This document shows, piece by piece, positions 35,040-44,025 of a stretch of DNA of 64,000 nucleotides (its first letter is position 1; every line of letters starts with the position of its first letter). Origin of the DNA: Rhizobium oryzicola. GTDB lineage: Bacteria > Pseudomonadota > Alphaproteobacteria > Rhizobiales > Rhizobiaceae. Location of the stretch: NCBI RefSeq assembly GCF_030504645.1, contig NZ_JAUKWQ010000003.1, forward strand, positions 248,001 through 312,000. Direction: 5' to 3'. The translations under genes were made by a program, and so were the position numbers. Below the pieces are notes generated by a model, which ran no database searches, was not told the DNA's origin, and saw only the letters and a program-made list of their open reading frames with translations.

Positions 35040-36641
35040 TCAGGCTTCGAGCCAGAGATATTCTGCCATGGCGAAGCCCATCATGCCGCCCAGCGGATTG
35101 GTTTCCAAGCCCTTGACCTTGGAGGAGAGCGCATCCGCATTGGTGATGTAGGCGGGGATGATCGTGCCGGCATCGTCGGCGATCATGGTCTGCATCTCGT
35201 TATAGATCTCGCGGCGCTTGTTCTGGTCCAGCATGCCGCGGGCTTCGAGCAGCAGGGAGTCGAACTTCGGCGACTTGTACTGGCTTTCGTTCCACGGTGC
35301 GTCGGACGAGTAGAGCAGCGAGAAATAGATGTCCGGCGTCGGGCGCGGGTTGATATTGCCGAAATGGATCGGCGCCTTCAGCCAGTACTTGTCCCAGTAA
35401 CCGTCGGAGGGTACGCGCTGCACATCGAGCTTGAGGCCGATATCGGCGCCGGCTGCCTGCATGATCATCGCCATGTCGATGGAGTTGTTGGCGGCTTCCG
35501 AGGCGATGACCGGGATCGACTGGCCGAGAACGCCGGCCTTCTCGAAATAGTGCTTCGCCTTGTCCGGATCGAAGGGCTTCGGCTTCAGGTTGGCATTGTG
35601 GAAGAAGTTGGCCTTGGAGATCGGCTGGTCGTTGCCGACTTCGCCGAAGCCGCGCAGCGCTGCGGTCACGATCTGCTCGCGATCGACGAGGTGCTTCATG
35701 CCCATGATGAAGTCCGGCTTGTTCGAGCCGAGCTGGATATTGAGGTTGGTATAGTTGCCTGACGTCGACTTCGAGATCCGGTAACCGCTCTGTGCCTCGA
35801 CAAGCTTGGCCGAACGCGGGTTGATTGCATAGGCGTAGTGAATGTCGCCGGCGAGCAGCGCGTTGACGCGGGCATTGTCCTCGCTGATGGCGAAGAATTC
35901 GAAACTATCGAGATGCGGCAGGCCCGGCTTCCAGTAGTTCTTGTTCTTCTTGACGATGGAGCGGACGCCCGGCTCGAACGTGTCGAGCACGAAGGCCCCC
36001 GTGCCGTTGCCCTTGGAGAAATCAGTCGTGCCGTCCTGCACGATCATGAAGTGATGCAGCGCCAGAATGAAGGGGAGGTCGGCATTGGCAGCCTTCAGAA
36101 CGATCTCGACCGTGTTCGTGTCGATAGCCTTGACGTCGGAAATCTGCGCGGCGATCTTGGCGACCTTTGAGCCGACTGCCGGGTCGAGATGGCGCTTCAG
36201 CGCGAAGACGACGTCGGCAGAGGTCAGCGCCTTGCCGTCATGGAAGGTCACGCCCTTGCGCAATGTGACGGTCCAGGTCTTGGCATCCTTGGTGTCGAGC
36301 TTTTCGGCGAGTTCCATCTGCGGCGTGCCGCTTCCGTCAAGGAAGGTCAGGCGGTTGTAGAGGGAGCAGCAGCGGACATAGTCGGTTGCGGCGGACGCCT
36401 TGGCCGGATCGAGCGTGTCGGCGTTGGACGAAGAGAGGCCCGCGACCTTCAGGTGTCCGCCGGAGACCGGCGTTGCCGCAACAGCGCGCTCGGCGCGGCC
36501 GAAAACGGCGCCGCCGGCAGAAAGTGCTACACCGCTGGCCAGCATCATCTTCAGAAGATCGCGGCGCGAGGCACCACGACGGATGGCATTCTCGACGCTG
36601 GCGTCGTCGGACTTTGTCCAGTTGGTGATCTTGTCGGTCAT
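35040..36641 (-). CDS. ABC importer periplasmic binding protein, family 5 (peptide/opine/nickel class)
   Basis: A 533-residue SBP_bac_5 protein. The N-terminus carries a twin-arginine-type signal (GASRRDLLKMMLASG) ending near residue 57. Family hallmarks include TLDPAKASAATDYVRCCSLYN, WTVTLRKGVTFHDGKALTSADV and FEPGVRSIVKKNKNYW. ATG 36641 has AGGGGAA 6 bp upstream; the open frame to 36860 is mostly intergenic. The nearby class III aminotransferase and flavoenzymes suggest an amine, opine or peptide-like ligand. Confidence 0.92.
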   Translation of the reverse strand: MTDKITNWTKSDDASVENAIRRGASRRDLLKMMLASGVALSAGGAVFGRAERAVAATPVSGGHLKVAGLSSSNADTLDPAKASAATDYVRCCSLYNRLTFLDGSGTPQMELAEKLDTKDAKTWTVTLRKGVTFHDGKALTSADVVFALKRHLDPAVGSKVAKIAAQISDVKAIDTNTVEIVLKAANADLPFILALHHFMIVQDGTTDFSKGNGTGAFVLDTFEPGVRSIVKKNKNYWKPGLPHLDSFEFFAISEDNARVNALLAGDIHYAYAINPRSAKLVEAQSGYRISKSTSGNYTNLNIQLGSNKPDFIMGMKHLVDREQIVTAALRGFGEVGNDQPISKANFFHNANLKPKPFDPDKAKHYFEKAGVLGQSIPVIASEAANNSIDMAMIMQAAGADIGLKLDVQRVPSDGYWDKYWLKAPIHFGNINPRPTPDIYFSLLYSSDAPWNESQYKSPKFDSLLLEARGMLDQNKRREIYNEMQTMIADDAGTIIPAYITNADALSSKVKGLETNPLGGMMGFAMAEYLWLEA

Positions 36642-36868
36642 GTCATTCCCCTTTTGCTTCGGTTTGGGTGGGTATCCGTCTTGCGCGGACTTTCCGGCCC
36701 TGGTGAAATTTTGCGCTCGCGGCCTTTCTGGCCTTTTTCTACTCAGCAGTCTTGCATGCCCGCCGGGGGCGTATCGTTCGGTTTGGCTTGGGGCGGCAGC
36801 ATAAAATTGCGAACTTGCATCCCCCGGCGACATTTCGGTGAAATGCCGCCAGGAGCTCATCGGGCCGC

Positions 36869-38242
36869 TCAGGCCATGGCCTGGCGGATATCCGGGTCCT
36901 GCAGCGTCTCGTCCAGTGTCTTGCGGGTGCGCTCGACAATCGCGTCGATATCGGCGTCCGTGCAGCAGAGCGGCGGCGCATAACCGAGCACGCCTTGCGG
37001 GAAGGCGCGGATGACGAGACCATTGTCCCAGGCGCGGTCGAAAATGCGGCGCGCCGGCTGGGCCGCTGCCGGGAGCGGCGTCTTCTTCACCTTGTCGGTG
37101 ACAAGCTCCACGCCATAGAGCATGCCGCGGCCGCGGATTTCGCCGACCAGCGGGTGGTCGCTCAGGCTCTGAAGACCGGCGAGCAGGCGCTGGCCTGCCT
37201 TCACGCCGTTTTCGAGAAGCCCGCCTTCATAGAGTTTCAGCACTTCCAGGGCGACAGCGGCGCTGACCGGGTGGGCGGAATAGGTGAAGCCATGGCCAAC
37301 GGCCGCTTCGCCGGCGCCATCGGCAATCACGTCATAAACGTGATCGGCCATGAAGACCGCGCCCATGGGCACATAGCCGGAGGTCAGGCCCTTGGCGACC
37401 GTCATCATGTCCGGCACGATGCCTTCGTCGGTTGAGGCAAAGAGCGGGCCGGTGCGGCCGAAGCCAGTGATGACCTCGTCGGCGATGAAGAGAATGCCGT
37501 AGCTCTTGCAGAGCTCCCGCATCGCCTTGATCCAGCCCCTGGGCGGCACGATGACGCCGCCCGACCCTTGAATCGGTTCGGCATAAAATGCTGCCACACG
37601 GTCCGCGCCAATCTCCTCGATCCTGGCCTTCAGCGCCGCCAGCGAGGAGGCGATGATCGCCACATCGTCTGAGCCTACCGGGTTGCGGTAGGGATAGGGG
37701 GACGGGATCTTATGCTGCCAGTCGAACGGCAGGCCGAAGCCGGCATGGAAGGCCGGAAGCGCGGTGAGCCCTGCCCCGACCGTGGTCGAGCCGTGATAGC
37801 CCTGCTGGATCGAGATGAACTGATCGCGCTGCGGCTCGCCCTTGGCATTCCAGTAATAGCGGACGAAGCGGATGGTGGAGTCCACCGCATCCGAACCGCC
37901 CAGGGTAAAGTAGACGCGGTTGAGATCGCCCGGCGCGCGTTCGGCCAGTTCTGCGGCGAGCCGAATGGCTGGTTCCGAGCCCAGATCAAAATAGCCGGTG
38001 GCATAGGGCAGCTCGCGCAATTGCTTCGTCGCCGCCTCGATGATGCTTTCATGGCCATAACCGGCATTGACGCACCAGAGGCCGGCAAAGCCGTCGATCA
38101 GCTGATGGCCATTGGCCTCGGTGACGGTGGCGCCGGAGGCGGACTTCAGCACGCGCACGCCCTGCCGCTCGTGACCGCGATAGGAGGCGACGGGGTGAAT
38201 GAGGTGGGCGCGATCGAGTTCGATCAGGAAATTGGCGAGCAT
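36869..38242 (-). CDS. Class III (omega) aminotransferase
   Basis: A 457-residue PLP enzyme of fold type I. The cofactor lysine is in TVAKGLTSGYVPMG and the PLP-binding Asp in LFIADEVITGFGRTG. The N-terminal GLWCVNAGYGHESIIEAA resembles putrescine/beta-alanine:pyruvate-type transaminases. It would convert a terminal amine to an aldehyde, which the ALDH genes further on could oxidise. It lies between the binding-protein gene and the double-GNAT gene on the same strand, so the importer and this enzyme are probably co-expressed. Confidence 0.88.
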   Translation of the reverse strand: MLANFLIELDRAHLIHPVASYRGHERQGVRVLKSASGATVTEANGHQLIDGFAGLWCVNAGYGHESIIEAATKQLRELPYATGYFDLGSEPAIRLAAELAERAPGDLNRVYFTLGGSDAVDSTIRFVRYYWNAKGEPQRDQFISIQQGYHGSTTVGAGLTALPAFHAGFGLPFDWQHKIPSPYPYRNPVGSDDVAIIASSLAALKARIEEIGADRVAAFYAEPIQGSGGVIVPPRGWIKAMRELCKSYGILFIADEVITGFGRTGPLFASTDEGIVPDMMTVAKGLTSGYVPMGAVFMADHVYDVIADGAGEAAVGHGFTYSAHPVSAAVALEVLKLYEGGLLENGVKAGQRLLAGLQSLSDHPLVGEIRGRGMLYGVELVTDKVKKTPLPAAAQPARRIFDRAWDNGLVIRAFPQGVLGYAPPLCCTDADIDAIVERTRKTLDETLQDPDIRQAMA

Positions 38243-38280
38243 TTCAGTCTCCGATGTGCTGTTTTTCAGCCAGATTGGGT

Positions 38281-39123
38281 TCAGCCGAGCGCCTGATTGG
38301 CCAGTGCATAGACTTTGCGGCGGGCCTGTTCGGCGTCTTCCTTGGCCGGCCGGCGCATGGCGATGCCGCCGCCGACATGGAGAAGGCCGATTTCGGAAAG
38401 CCAGTGCGCAATGCCCGTTTCGCTGCCGGTATCGACACGCAGGAAGGCGCCGGGACGCGAGGCGGCATGAAAGGCGATCAGCGCGCAGGCAGTCCTGGCA
38501 TCCGGCGCGATCACCGGGCCGATCACCTCGCCACGCCCGAAGCGACGGATCGCGGCCCAGGCTTCGATTGTCCCGCCCTTGCGGATCACGGCAATCTGCC
38601 CGTGTTTCACCAGAGCATCGATCAGCGCGGATCGATCCGCGCCATAGGCTTCCCGGTCCAGCGCCTTGAGCGCTTGCAGATCGCCGGCCAGCATCGCCTC
38701 TACACCGTCGGGCCGCTCCAATGGGCGAACCTCGCCCTGATGCTGGCGGATAAGTCCGGTGGTCGTGAAGCCGAGCTTTTCATAGAGCGGCAGGCCTTCC
38801 TTCGTGGCGACGAGGCGCAGCGGCCGGTCTTCGGCGAGCGCCATGGCGCGCTCCATAAGCTTGCGTCCGACGCCCAGACCCCGCATCGACTTGTCGACGA
38901 TGACCATATTGATCGTGGCGCAATCGTCGCCATAGGGCGTGACCAGCGTCGTGCCGGTGACACGGCGGTCGGCATCCATGGCGACAACGCCGCCGCTCAA
39001 TTGCTGGACCAGTTGCCAGTCCTCGCGGCGATGCGGCCAGCTTTCGGCGCGCGAAAGCTCAACGGCTCCGTCAATGTGCTCAGGCCCGAAGGCGACGATG
39101 TCGATCTGATTCTGCATGGGCAT
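38281..39123 (-). CDS. Double GNAT-domain acetyltransferase, paralogue A
   Basis: A 280-residue protein with two GNAT-like halves. The first contains the acetyl-CoA loop VDKSMRGLGVGRKLMERAM (near residue 85). The second, less conserved half has RRFGRGEVIGPVIAPD. It is clearly paralogous to the gene at 48317: SWPHRREDWQ/GWPHRGADWQ, RRFGRG(E/H)V(I/V)GP and C-termini LANQALG/LASQTLG align. It is the first gene of the minus-strand transport operon. Acceptor unknown. Confidence 0.8.
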   Translation of the reverse strand: MPMQNQIDIVAFGPEHIDGAVELSRAESWPHRREDWQLVQQLSGGVVAMDADRRVTGTTLVTPYGDDCATINMVIVDKSMRGLGVGRKLMERAMALAEDRPLRLVATKEGLPLYEKLGFTTTGLIRQHQGEVRPLERPDGVEAMLAGDLQALKALDREAYGADRSALIDALVKHGQIAVIRKGGTIEAWAAIRRFGRGEVIGPVIAPDARTACALIAFHAASRPGAFLRVDTGSETGIAHWLSEIGLLHVGGGIAMRRPAKEDAEQARRKVYALANQALG

Positions 39124-39428
39124 TCCCTTTCATGACCTGAAGTGTCGGCGAGGACAGGGAAGCTATTCATCTGAATGGCGAGGCCGGCGCACTATCTTTC
39201 GCCGAAGCGAACGGGCAGCGCCGCATCTTATGCTGCGGCCTCGCAAGAACAGGGGTTTGAAAGGTCCGATTACGAGTCCGGGGAAGGCTCTGCCGTGCAA
39301 TAGTGTGCCAAACGGGATGGCAGATTAAAAACTTTGTGCTTCGGGGACGGGTGAATTCGCGCAATCGAGGCGGAAGAAGCCGGCTTATGATCTAGGCAAT
39401 GAAACATGAAAGCCAGAGGAAGAACGTC
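39124..39428. other. Divergent intergenic region, nothing recognised
   Basis: About 305 bp between the double-GNAT gene (minus) and the dehalogenase-like gene (plus). It must hold both promoters. No repeat, RNA or conserved site was recognised by eye. Confidence 0.4.
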
Positions 39429-40097
39429 ATGGCCCCCTTTCGCCCGAAATACATCTCCTTCGACTGCTACGGCACGCTGATCAATTTCGACATGGCGGGT
39501 GCCGCCCGCGATCTTTATGGCGATCGCCTCGATGCCGAGGCCATGGACAAGTTCATCCGCAACTTCTCCGCCTACCGTTTGGATGAGATCATGGGCGCCT
39601 GGAAGCCCTATGCAGAGGTCGTTCACTACTCGCTGTCGCGCACCTGCAAGGCCAATGGCGTGACCTTCAGGGATGAAGACGCGAAGATGGTCTACGAGCG
39701 CGTGCCGACCTGGGGTCCGCATGCCGACGTGCCGGCTGGTCTCGCCAAGGTGGCGAAGGAAATTCCCCTCGTCATTCTTTCCAACGCCATGAACTCGCAG
39801 ATCATGTCGAATGTCGAAAAGCTCGGCGCGCCCTTCCACAAGGTCTATACCGCGGAACAGGCGCAGGCCTACAAGCCGCGCTTCAAGGCCTTTGAATACA
39901 TGTTCGACATGCTCGGATGCGGCCCGGAAGACATGCTGCACGTCTCTTCTTCCTTCCGCTATGACCTGATGTCGGCGCATGATCTCGGCATCAAGAACAA
40001 GGTCTGGGTCAATCGCGGCCATGAGCCCGCCAACCCGTACTACGGCTATACCGAGATCGCCGACATTTCCGGCCTGCCGGGTGTGGTCGGTCTCTGA
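39429..40097 (+). CDS. HAD-superfamily protein, L-2-haloacid dehalogenase type II-like
   Basis: A 222-residue HAD hydrolase. The nucleophile Asp is in SFDCYGTLINFD, motif II Ser in VILSNAMNSQ, Lys in AQAYKPRFKAFE, and the acidic motif is replaced by HVSSSFRYDLMSAHDLG, as in the haloacid dehalogenase branch. Genes of this type often sit in amine or amino-acid catabolic clusters without any halogenated substrate, so the true reaction is open. ATG 39429 has AGAGGAAG upstream. It precedes the PuuB-like flavoenzyme by 16 bp. Confidence 0.85.
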   Translation: MAPFRPKYISFDCYGTLINFDMAGAARDLYGDRLDAEAMDKFIRNFSAYRLDEIMGAWKPYAEVVHYSLSRTCKANGVTFRDEDAKMVYERVPTWGPHADVPAGLAKVAKEIPLVILSNAMNSQIMSNVEKLGAPFHKVYTAEQAQAYKPRFKAFEYMFDMLGCGPEDMLHVSSSFRYDLMSAHDLGIKNKVWVNRGHEPANPYYGYTEIADISGLPGVVGL

Positions 40098-40113
40098 CTA
40101 GAAAGCGATTACG

Positions 40114-41388
40114 ATGAAATTCGTCTCCTATTGGCATGACACCGCGCCGGCATTTGCCGGTGCAGCACAGGGTCCAGTTAGCGGTCACTATGATGTTGCC
40201 GTCATCGGCGCGGGCTTTACGGGTCTTGCGGCGGCGCGGCAGCTTGCCAGGTCGGGGGCGAAGGTCGTCGTGCTGGAGGCGGAGCGCGTCGGCTTCGGCG
40301 CCTCCGGCCGCAATGGCGGCCACCTGAACAACGGGCTCGCGCATAGCTATCTCGGCGCCAAGGCCGAGCTCGGCAAGGAGCGCGCCATCGCGCTCTATCA
40401 TGCGCTGGACGATTCCATCGACACCATAAAGGCGCTGATTGCCGAAGAGGGCATAGACTGCAATTTCCGCCGCTCCGGCAAGCTGAAATTGGCTTCGAAG
40501 CCGAAGCATTTCGAGGCGATTGCGCGCAATTTCGAGGCGTTGAACAAGGAATGCGATCCAGAGACGGCGCTGCTGTCGCCGGAAGACCTGAGAAGCGAAG
40601 TCGGCTCGCCCTTCCATGGCGCGATGCTGTCGAAGAAGAGCGCCATGATGCATATGGGCCGCTATGTCGTCGGGCTTGCTGACGCCGCCGTCCGCCATGG
40701 CGCGACGATCTTCGAGGGTACGACCGTCACCGGGCATCACGAGCTTAACGGGACGCACACGCTGCAAACCTCCCGCGGCAGCGTCACCGTCGCCAATGTC
40801 ATCATGGCGACCGGCGCCTACACGACGAAGAACTTCACCTGGTTCCGCCGCCGCATTATCGCCGTCGGCAGCTTCCTGATTGCCACACGGCCGCTGACGA
40901 ACGCAGAAGCTCAAGCCGTCATGCCGGGCAACCGCACCTGCGTCAACACGATGAATATCGGCAATTACTGGCGGCTTGCGCCCGACAATCGTCTGATCTT
41001 CGGCGGCCGCGCGCGCTTTTCAGCGACGTCGGACCAGCGCTCCGATTCCAAAAGCGGGGAGATCCTGCGCGACAGCATGGAGCGTATCTTCCCGCAACTG
41101 AAGGGCATCGACATCGACTATTGCTGGGGCGGTCTCGTCGACATGACGGCGGACCGCTATCCACGCGCCGGCTTCCATGATGGTCTCTGGTACGCCATGG
41201 GCTATTCTGGCCACGGCGCGCAGCTCTCGACCCATCTCGGCATGACGATCGCCGATGCCATTCTCGGAAAGGCCGATCGCAACCCGATGCAAAACTACCC
41301 CTGGCCCGCCGTCCCTGGCCATTTCGGCAAGCCCTGGTTCCTGCCGCTGGTGGGGCAGTACTACAAGATGCTCGACAAGTTTCAGTGA
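40114..41388 (+). CDS. FAD-dependent oxidoreductase, PuuB-like (DAO family)
   Basis: A 424-residue flavoenzyme. The Rossmann motif is VAVIGAGFTGLAAARQL near residue 30, followed by VGFGASGRNGGHLNNG, typical of gamma-glutamylputrescine oxidase and related enzymes. C-terminal WYAMGYSGHGAQLSTHLG closes the FAD site. It probably oxidises an amine to an imine/aldehyde. It follows the dehalogenase-like gene and ends at a strong bidirectional terminator. No gamma-glutamylputrescine synthetase is in the window, so the full Puu pathway is not supported. Confidence 0.85.
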   Translation: MKFVSYWHDTAPAFAGAAQGPVSGHYDVAVIGAGFTGLAAARQLARSGAKVVVLEAERVGFGASGRNGGHLNNGLAHSYLGAKAELGKERAIALYHALDDSIDTIKALIAEEGIDCNFRRSGKLKLASKPKHFEAIARNFEALNKECDPETALLSPEDLRSEVGSPFHGAMLSKKSAMMHMGRYVVGLADAAVRHGATIFEGTTVTGHHELNGTHTLQTSRGSVTVANVIMATGAYTTKNFTWFRRRIIAVGSFLIATRPLTNAEAQAVMPGNRTCVNTMNIGNYWRLAPDNRLIFGGRARFSATSDQRSDSKSGEILRDSMERIFPQLKGIDIDYCWGGLVDMTADRYPRAGFHDGLWYAMGYSGHGAQLSTHLGMTIADAILGKADRNPMQNYPWPAVPGHFGKPWFLPLVGQYYKMLDKFQ

Positions 41389-41406
41389 ACGTCCTCCCAG
41401 GACAAA

Positions 41407-41442
41407 AAGACGGCGCGGATTGGAGACAATCCGCGCCGTCTT
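41407..41442. terminator. Strong bidirectional terminator
   Basis: AAGACGGCGCGGATTG (41407-41422), loop GAGA, and its perfect complement (41427-41442) give a 16-bp stem. CGTTTT follows on the plus side and TTTTTG on the minus side. It separates the convergent PuuB-like and gabD genes. Confidence 0.9.
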
Positions 41443-41497
41443 CGTTTTCACAGCAGGCATGAAAAAGGGCGGCCTCGCGACCGCCCTTTGTCTATTC

Positions 41498-42955
41498 TCA
41501 AGCCAGCCCACCCATATGAAAGCTCTTCGTTTCCAGATATTCCTCGATCCCAGCTTGCGCGCCCTCGCGGCCGAGGCCGGATTGCTTGACGCCGCCAAAG
41601 GGGGCGACTTCCATGGAGATGAGGCCGGTGTTAAGCGCCACCATGCCGAATTCCAGCGCTTCGCCAACGCGCCAGGCGCGCTTCATGCTCTCGGTATAGA
41701 AATAGGAGGCGAGACCGAAGGGCGTGCCGTTGGCAATGGCAATCGCCTCGTCTTCCGTCTCGAAGCGGAAGAGCGGGGCGACGGGGCCGAAGGTTTCTTC
41801 CGTTGCCAGTTCCATTTCGGTCGTCGCGCCCGTCAGCACGAGCGGAGCCGTATACTGGGGGCCGTTCGGCATGGCGGGCGTCTCGGTGATGATCTTTGCG
41901 CCCTTGGACAGCGCATCGGCCACATGGCGCTCGATCTTTTCGATGGCGGCGGCGTTGATCATCGGGCCGATGGAGACACCGGCCTGTGTGCCCGGACCGA
42001 CCTTCATCGCATCGACGCGGGCCTTCAGCTTCGCGGCGAAGGCGTCATAGACGCCTGACTGCACGAGGATGCGGTTGGCGCAGACGCAGGTTTGGCCGCC
42101 ATTGCGGAATTTCGAGGCGAGCGCGCCTTCGATGGCCAGATCGAGATCCGCGTCATCGAAGACGATGAACGGCGCATTGCCGCCGAGTTCCAGGCTCAGC
42201 CGCTTGACGCTGTCGGCGGCGCCTCGCATCAGGAGCGAACCGACGCGGGTCGAGCCGGTGAAGGAGATCTTCCGCACCGTTTCGTTCGCCATCAACTCGT
42301 TGCCGATCTCCGTCGGCATGCCGGTGACGATGTTGATGACGCCGGCCGGAATACCGGCACGTTCGGCGAGAACGCCCAGCGCCAGCGCCGAATAGGGCGT
42401 GAATTCCGACGGCTTGATGACGACCGTGCAGCCGGCGGCGAGCGCAGGCGCCACCTTGCGGGTGATCATCGCATTGGGGAAGTTCCACGGTGTGATGATG
42501 CCGCAGACGCCGACCGGCTCCTTCAGGACGATGATGCGGCGATCGCGCGTGGGGGCGGGGATCGTGTGGCCGTTGATGCGGCGGGCTTCCTCGGCAAACC
42601 ATTTGACGAAGGAGGCGCCGTAGCGGATTTCGCCGCGCGCCTCATCCAGCGGCTTGCCCTGTTCCGACGTCAGGATCAGCGCGAGATCCTCGAGGTTTTC
42701 GATCATCAGATCGAACCACTTTTCGATCAGCACCGCGCGCTCGGCATTGGTCTTCGCCTTCCAGACCTTGAAGGCGGCCTCTGCGGCGGCGATGGCCGCG
42801 CGGGTCTCTTCGCCGCCCATGTCGGGAACGGTGCCGATGGCGGTCTGCGTAGCCGGGTCGATGACATCGACGGTTTTCCCTGAGCGGGCGGCGATCCATT
42901 CGCCATTGATGAGGCCGGCCTGGCGGAGGAGGCTCTGGTCCTTGAGGTTCAGCAT
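41498..42955 (-). CDS. gabD: Succinate-semialdehyde dehydrogenase
   Basis: A 485-residue ALDH with GabD features. The N-terminus is AGLINGEWIAARSGKTVDVI; ILTSEQGKPLDEARGEI is diagnostic. The nucleophile is in NGGQTCVCANRILV and the base in LELGGNAPFIVFD. It oxidises succinate semialdehyde to succinate with NAD(P)+, feeding the TCA cycle, and fits an amine route ending at GABA-type semialdehydes. It follows the tartrate/malate-type dehydrogenase by about 10 bp, so they share a transcript. Related semialdehydes are also possible. Confidence 0.88.
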   Translation of the reverse strand: MLNLKDQSLLRQAGLINGEWIAARSGKTVDVIDPATQTAIGTVPDMGGEETRAAIAAAEAAFKVWKAKTNAERAVLIEKWFDLMIENLEDLALILTSEQGKPLDEARGEIRYGASFVKWFAEEARRINGHTIPAPTRDRRIIVLKEPVGVCGIITPWNFPNAMITRKVAPALAAGCTVVIKPSEFTPYSALALGVLAERAGIPAGVINIVTGMPTEIGNELMANETVRKISFTGSTRVGSLLMRGAADSVKRLSLELGGNAPFIVFDDADLDLAIEGALASKFRNGGQTCVCANRILVQSGVYDAFAAKLKARVDAMKVGPGTQAGVSIGPMINAAAIEKIERHVADALSKGAKIITETPAMPNGPQYTAPLVLTGATTEMELATEETFGPVAPLFRFETEDEAIAIANGTPFGLASYFYTESMKRAWRVGEALEFGMVALNTGLISMEVAPFGGVKQSGLGREGAQAGIEEYLETKSFHMGGLA

Positions 42956-42965
42956 GGGTCTGTCC

Positions 42966-44015
42966 TTATTCAGCGGTGAGCGCGGCGATGACCGCAGCGG
43001 TGATCGTGTCGGTCGAGTCCTTGCCCGGAGTGGTGCCGATGCCCTTCGCGGTGACGGCGGGAAGAGCTTCCATGATACGGGCGGCGGCGTCCCTTTCGCC
43101 GAGATGGTCGAGCATCATTGCGCCGGACCAGATCGTCGCCATGGGGTTTGCAATGCCCTTTCCGGCAATGTCCGGTGCGGAGCCGTGGACGGGCTCGAAC
43201 ATGGAAGGCGCGGAGCGGTCGGGGTTGATATTGGCGGAGGCCGCAAAGCCAAGCCCGCCCTGGATGGCGGCACCCAGATCGGTCAGGATATCGCCGAAGA
43301 GGTTGGAGGCGACGATGACGTCGAGGCTTTCGGGCGCCATGACCATGCGGGCGGCAAGCGCATCGACATGATAGCTCGTGACTTCGACATCCGGGTATTC
43401 GGTGGCGAGTTGTTTCGTGATCTCGTCCCAGAAGACCATGGAATATTTCTGCGCATTGGACTTGGTGACGGAGGCAAGCTTGCCGCGCCGCGCGCGGGCC
43501 TGCTCGAAGCCGAAGCGGATGATGCGCTCGACGCCCTTTCGGGTGAAGATCGAGGTCTCGACGGCGACTTCGTTGTCCATGCCCTGATGGACACGCCCGC
43601 CGGCGCCCGAATATTCGCCCTCGGTGTTCTCGCGAATGCAGAGAATGTCGAAGCCTTCTGCCTTCAGCGGCCCCTGAACGCCAGGCAGCAGCCGGTGCGG
43701 GCGGATATTGGCATATTGCACGAAGGCTTTGCGGATCGGCAGTAGCAGGCCGTGGAGCGAAACCGAATCCGGCACCTCCGCCGGCCAGCCGACCGCGCCG
43801 AGAAGGATGGCGTCGAAGGAACGCAGCGTCTCGATCCCGTCTTCCGGCATCATCCGACCGGTCTGCTTGTAGAAGGCGCAGGACCACGGGAATTGCGTAG
43901 ACTCCAGCGCGAAGCCCGAATTGGTGGCAACTGTTTGCAGCACAGCCCAAGCGGCGTCCGTGACGTCGCGGCCAATGCCGTCGCCAGGGATGAGGGCTAT
44001 CTTGTGGGTTTTCAT
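42966..44015 (-). CDS. Isocitrate/isopropylmalate-family dehydrogenase, tartrate/D-malate type
   Basis: A 349-residue decarboxylating dehydrogenase. The N-terminus is IALIPGDGIGRDVTDAAW. The substrate/metal segment is LCIRENTEGEYSGAGG, with VTKSNAQKYSMVFWDE and FEPVHGSAPDIAGKG. The LLPIRKAFVQYANIRPHRLL segment matches tartrate dehydrogenase/D-malate dehydrogenase rather than LeuB. ATG 44015 has GAGGATG 6 bp upstream; upstream codons to 44276 lie inside the ALDH gene. Substrate is likely a 2-hydroxy or 3-substituted malate. Confidence 0.87.
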   Translation of the reverse strand: MKTHKIALIPGDGIGRDVTDAAWAVLQTVATNSGFALESTQFPWSCAFYKQTGRMMPEDGIETLRSFDAILLGAVGWPAEVPDSVSLHGLLLPIRKAFVQYANIRPHRLLPGVQGPLKAEGFDILCIRENTEGEYSGAGGRVHQGMDNEVAVETSIFTRKGVERIIRFGFEQARARRGKLASVTKSNAQKYSMVFWDEITKQLATEYPDVEVTSYHVDALAARMVMAPESLDVIVASNLFGDILTDLGAAIQGGLGFAASANINPDRSAPSMFEPVHGSAPDIAGKGIANPMATIWSGAMMLDHLGERDAAARIMEALPAVTAKGIGTTPGKDSTDTITAAVIAALTAE

Positions 44016-44025
44016 CTGTTCATCC

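Noticed and set aside
34920..36983. Several plus-strand open frames over the family 5 binding-protein gene
   Set aside because: Antisense shadows of a gene with a twin-arginine signal and a good ribosome-binding site.
42092..43745. Plus-strand open frames of 263 and 363 codons
   Set aside because: Antisense to gabD and the malate-type dehydrogenase. No family motif is visible.
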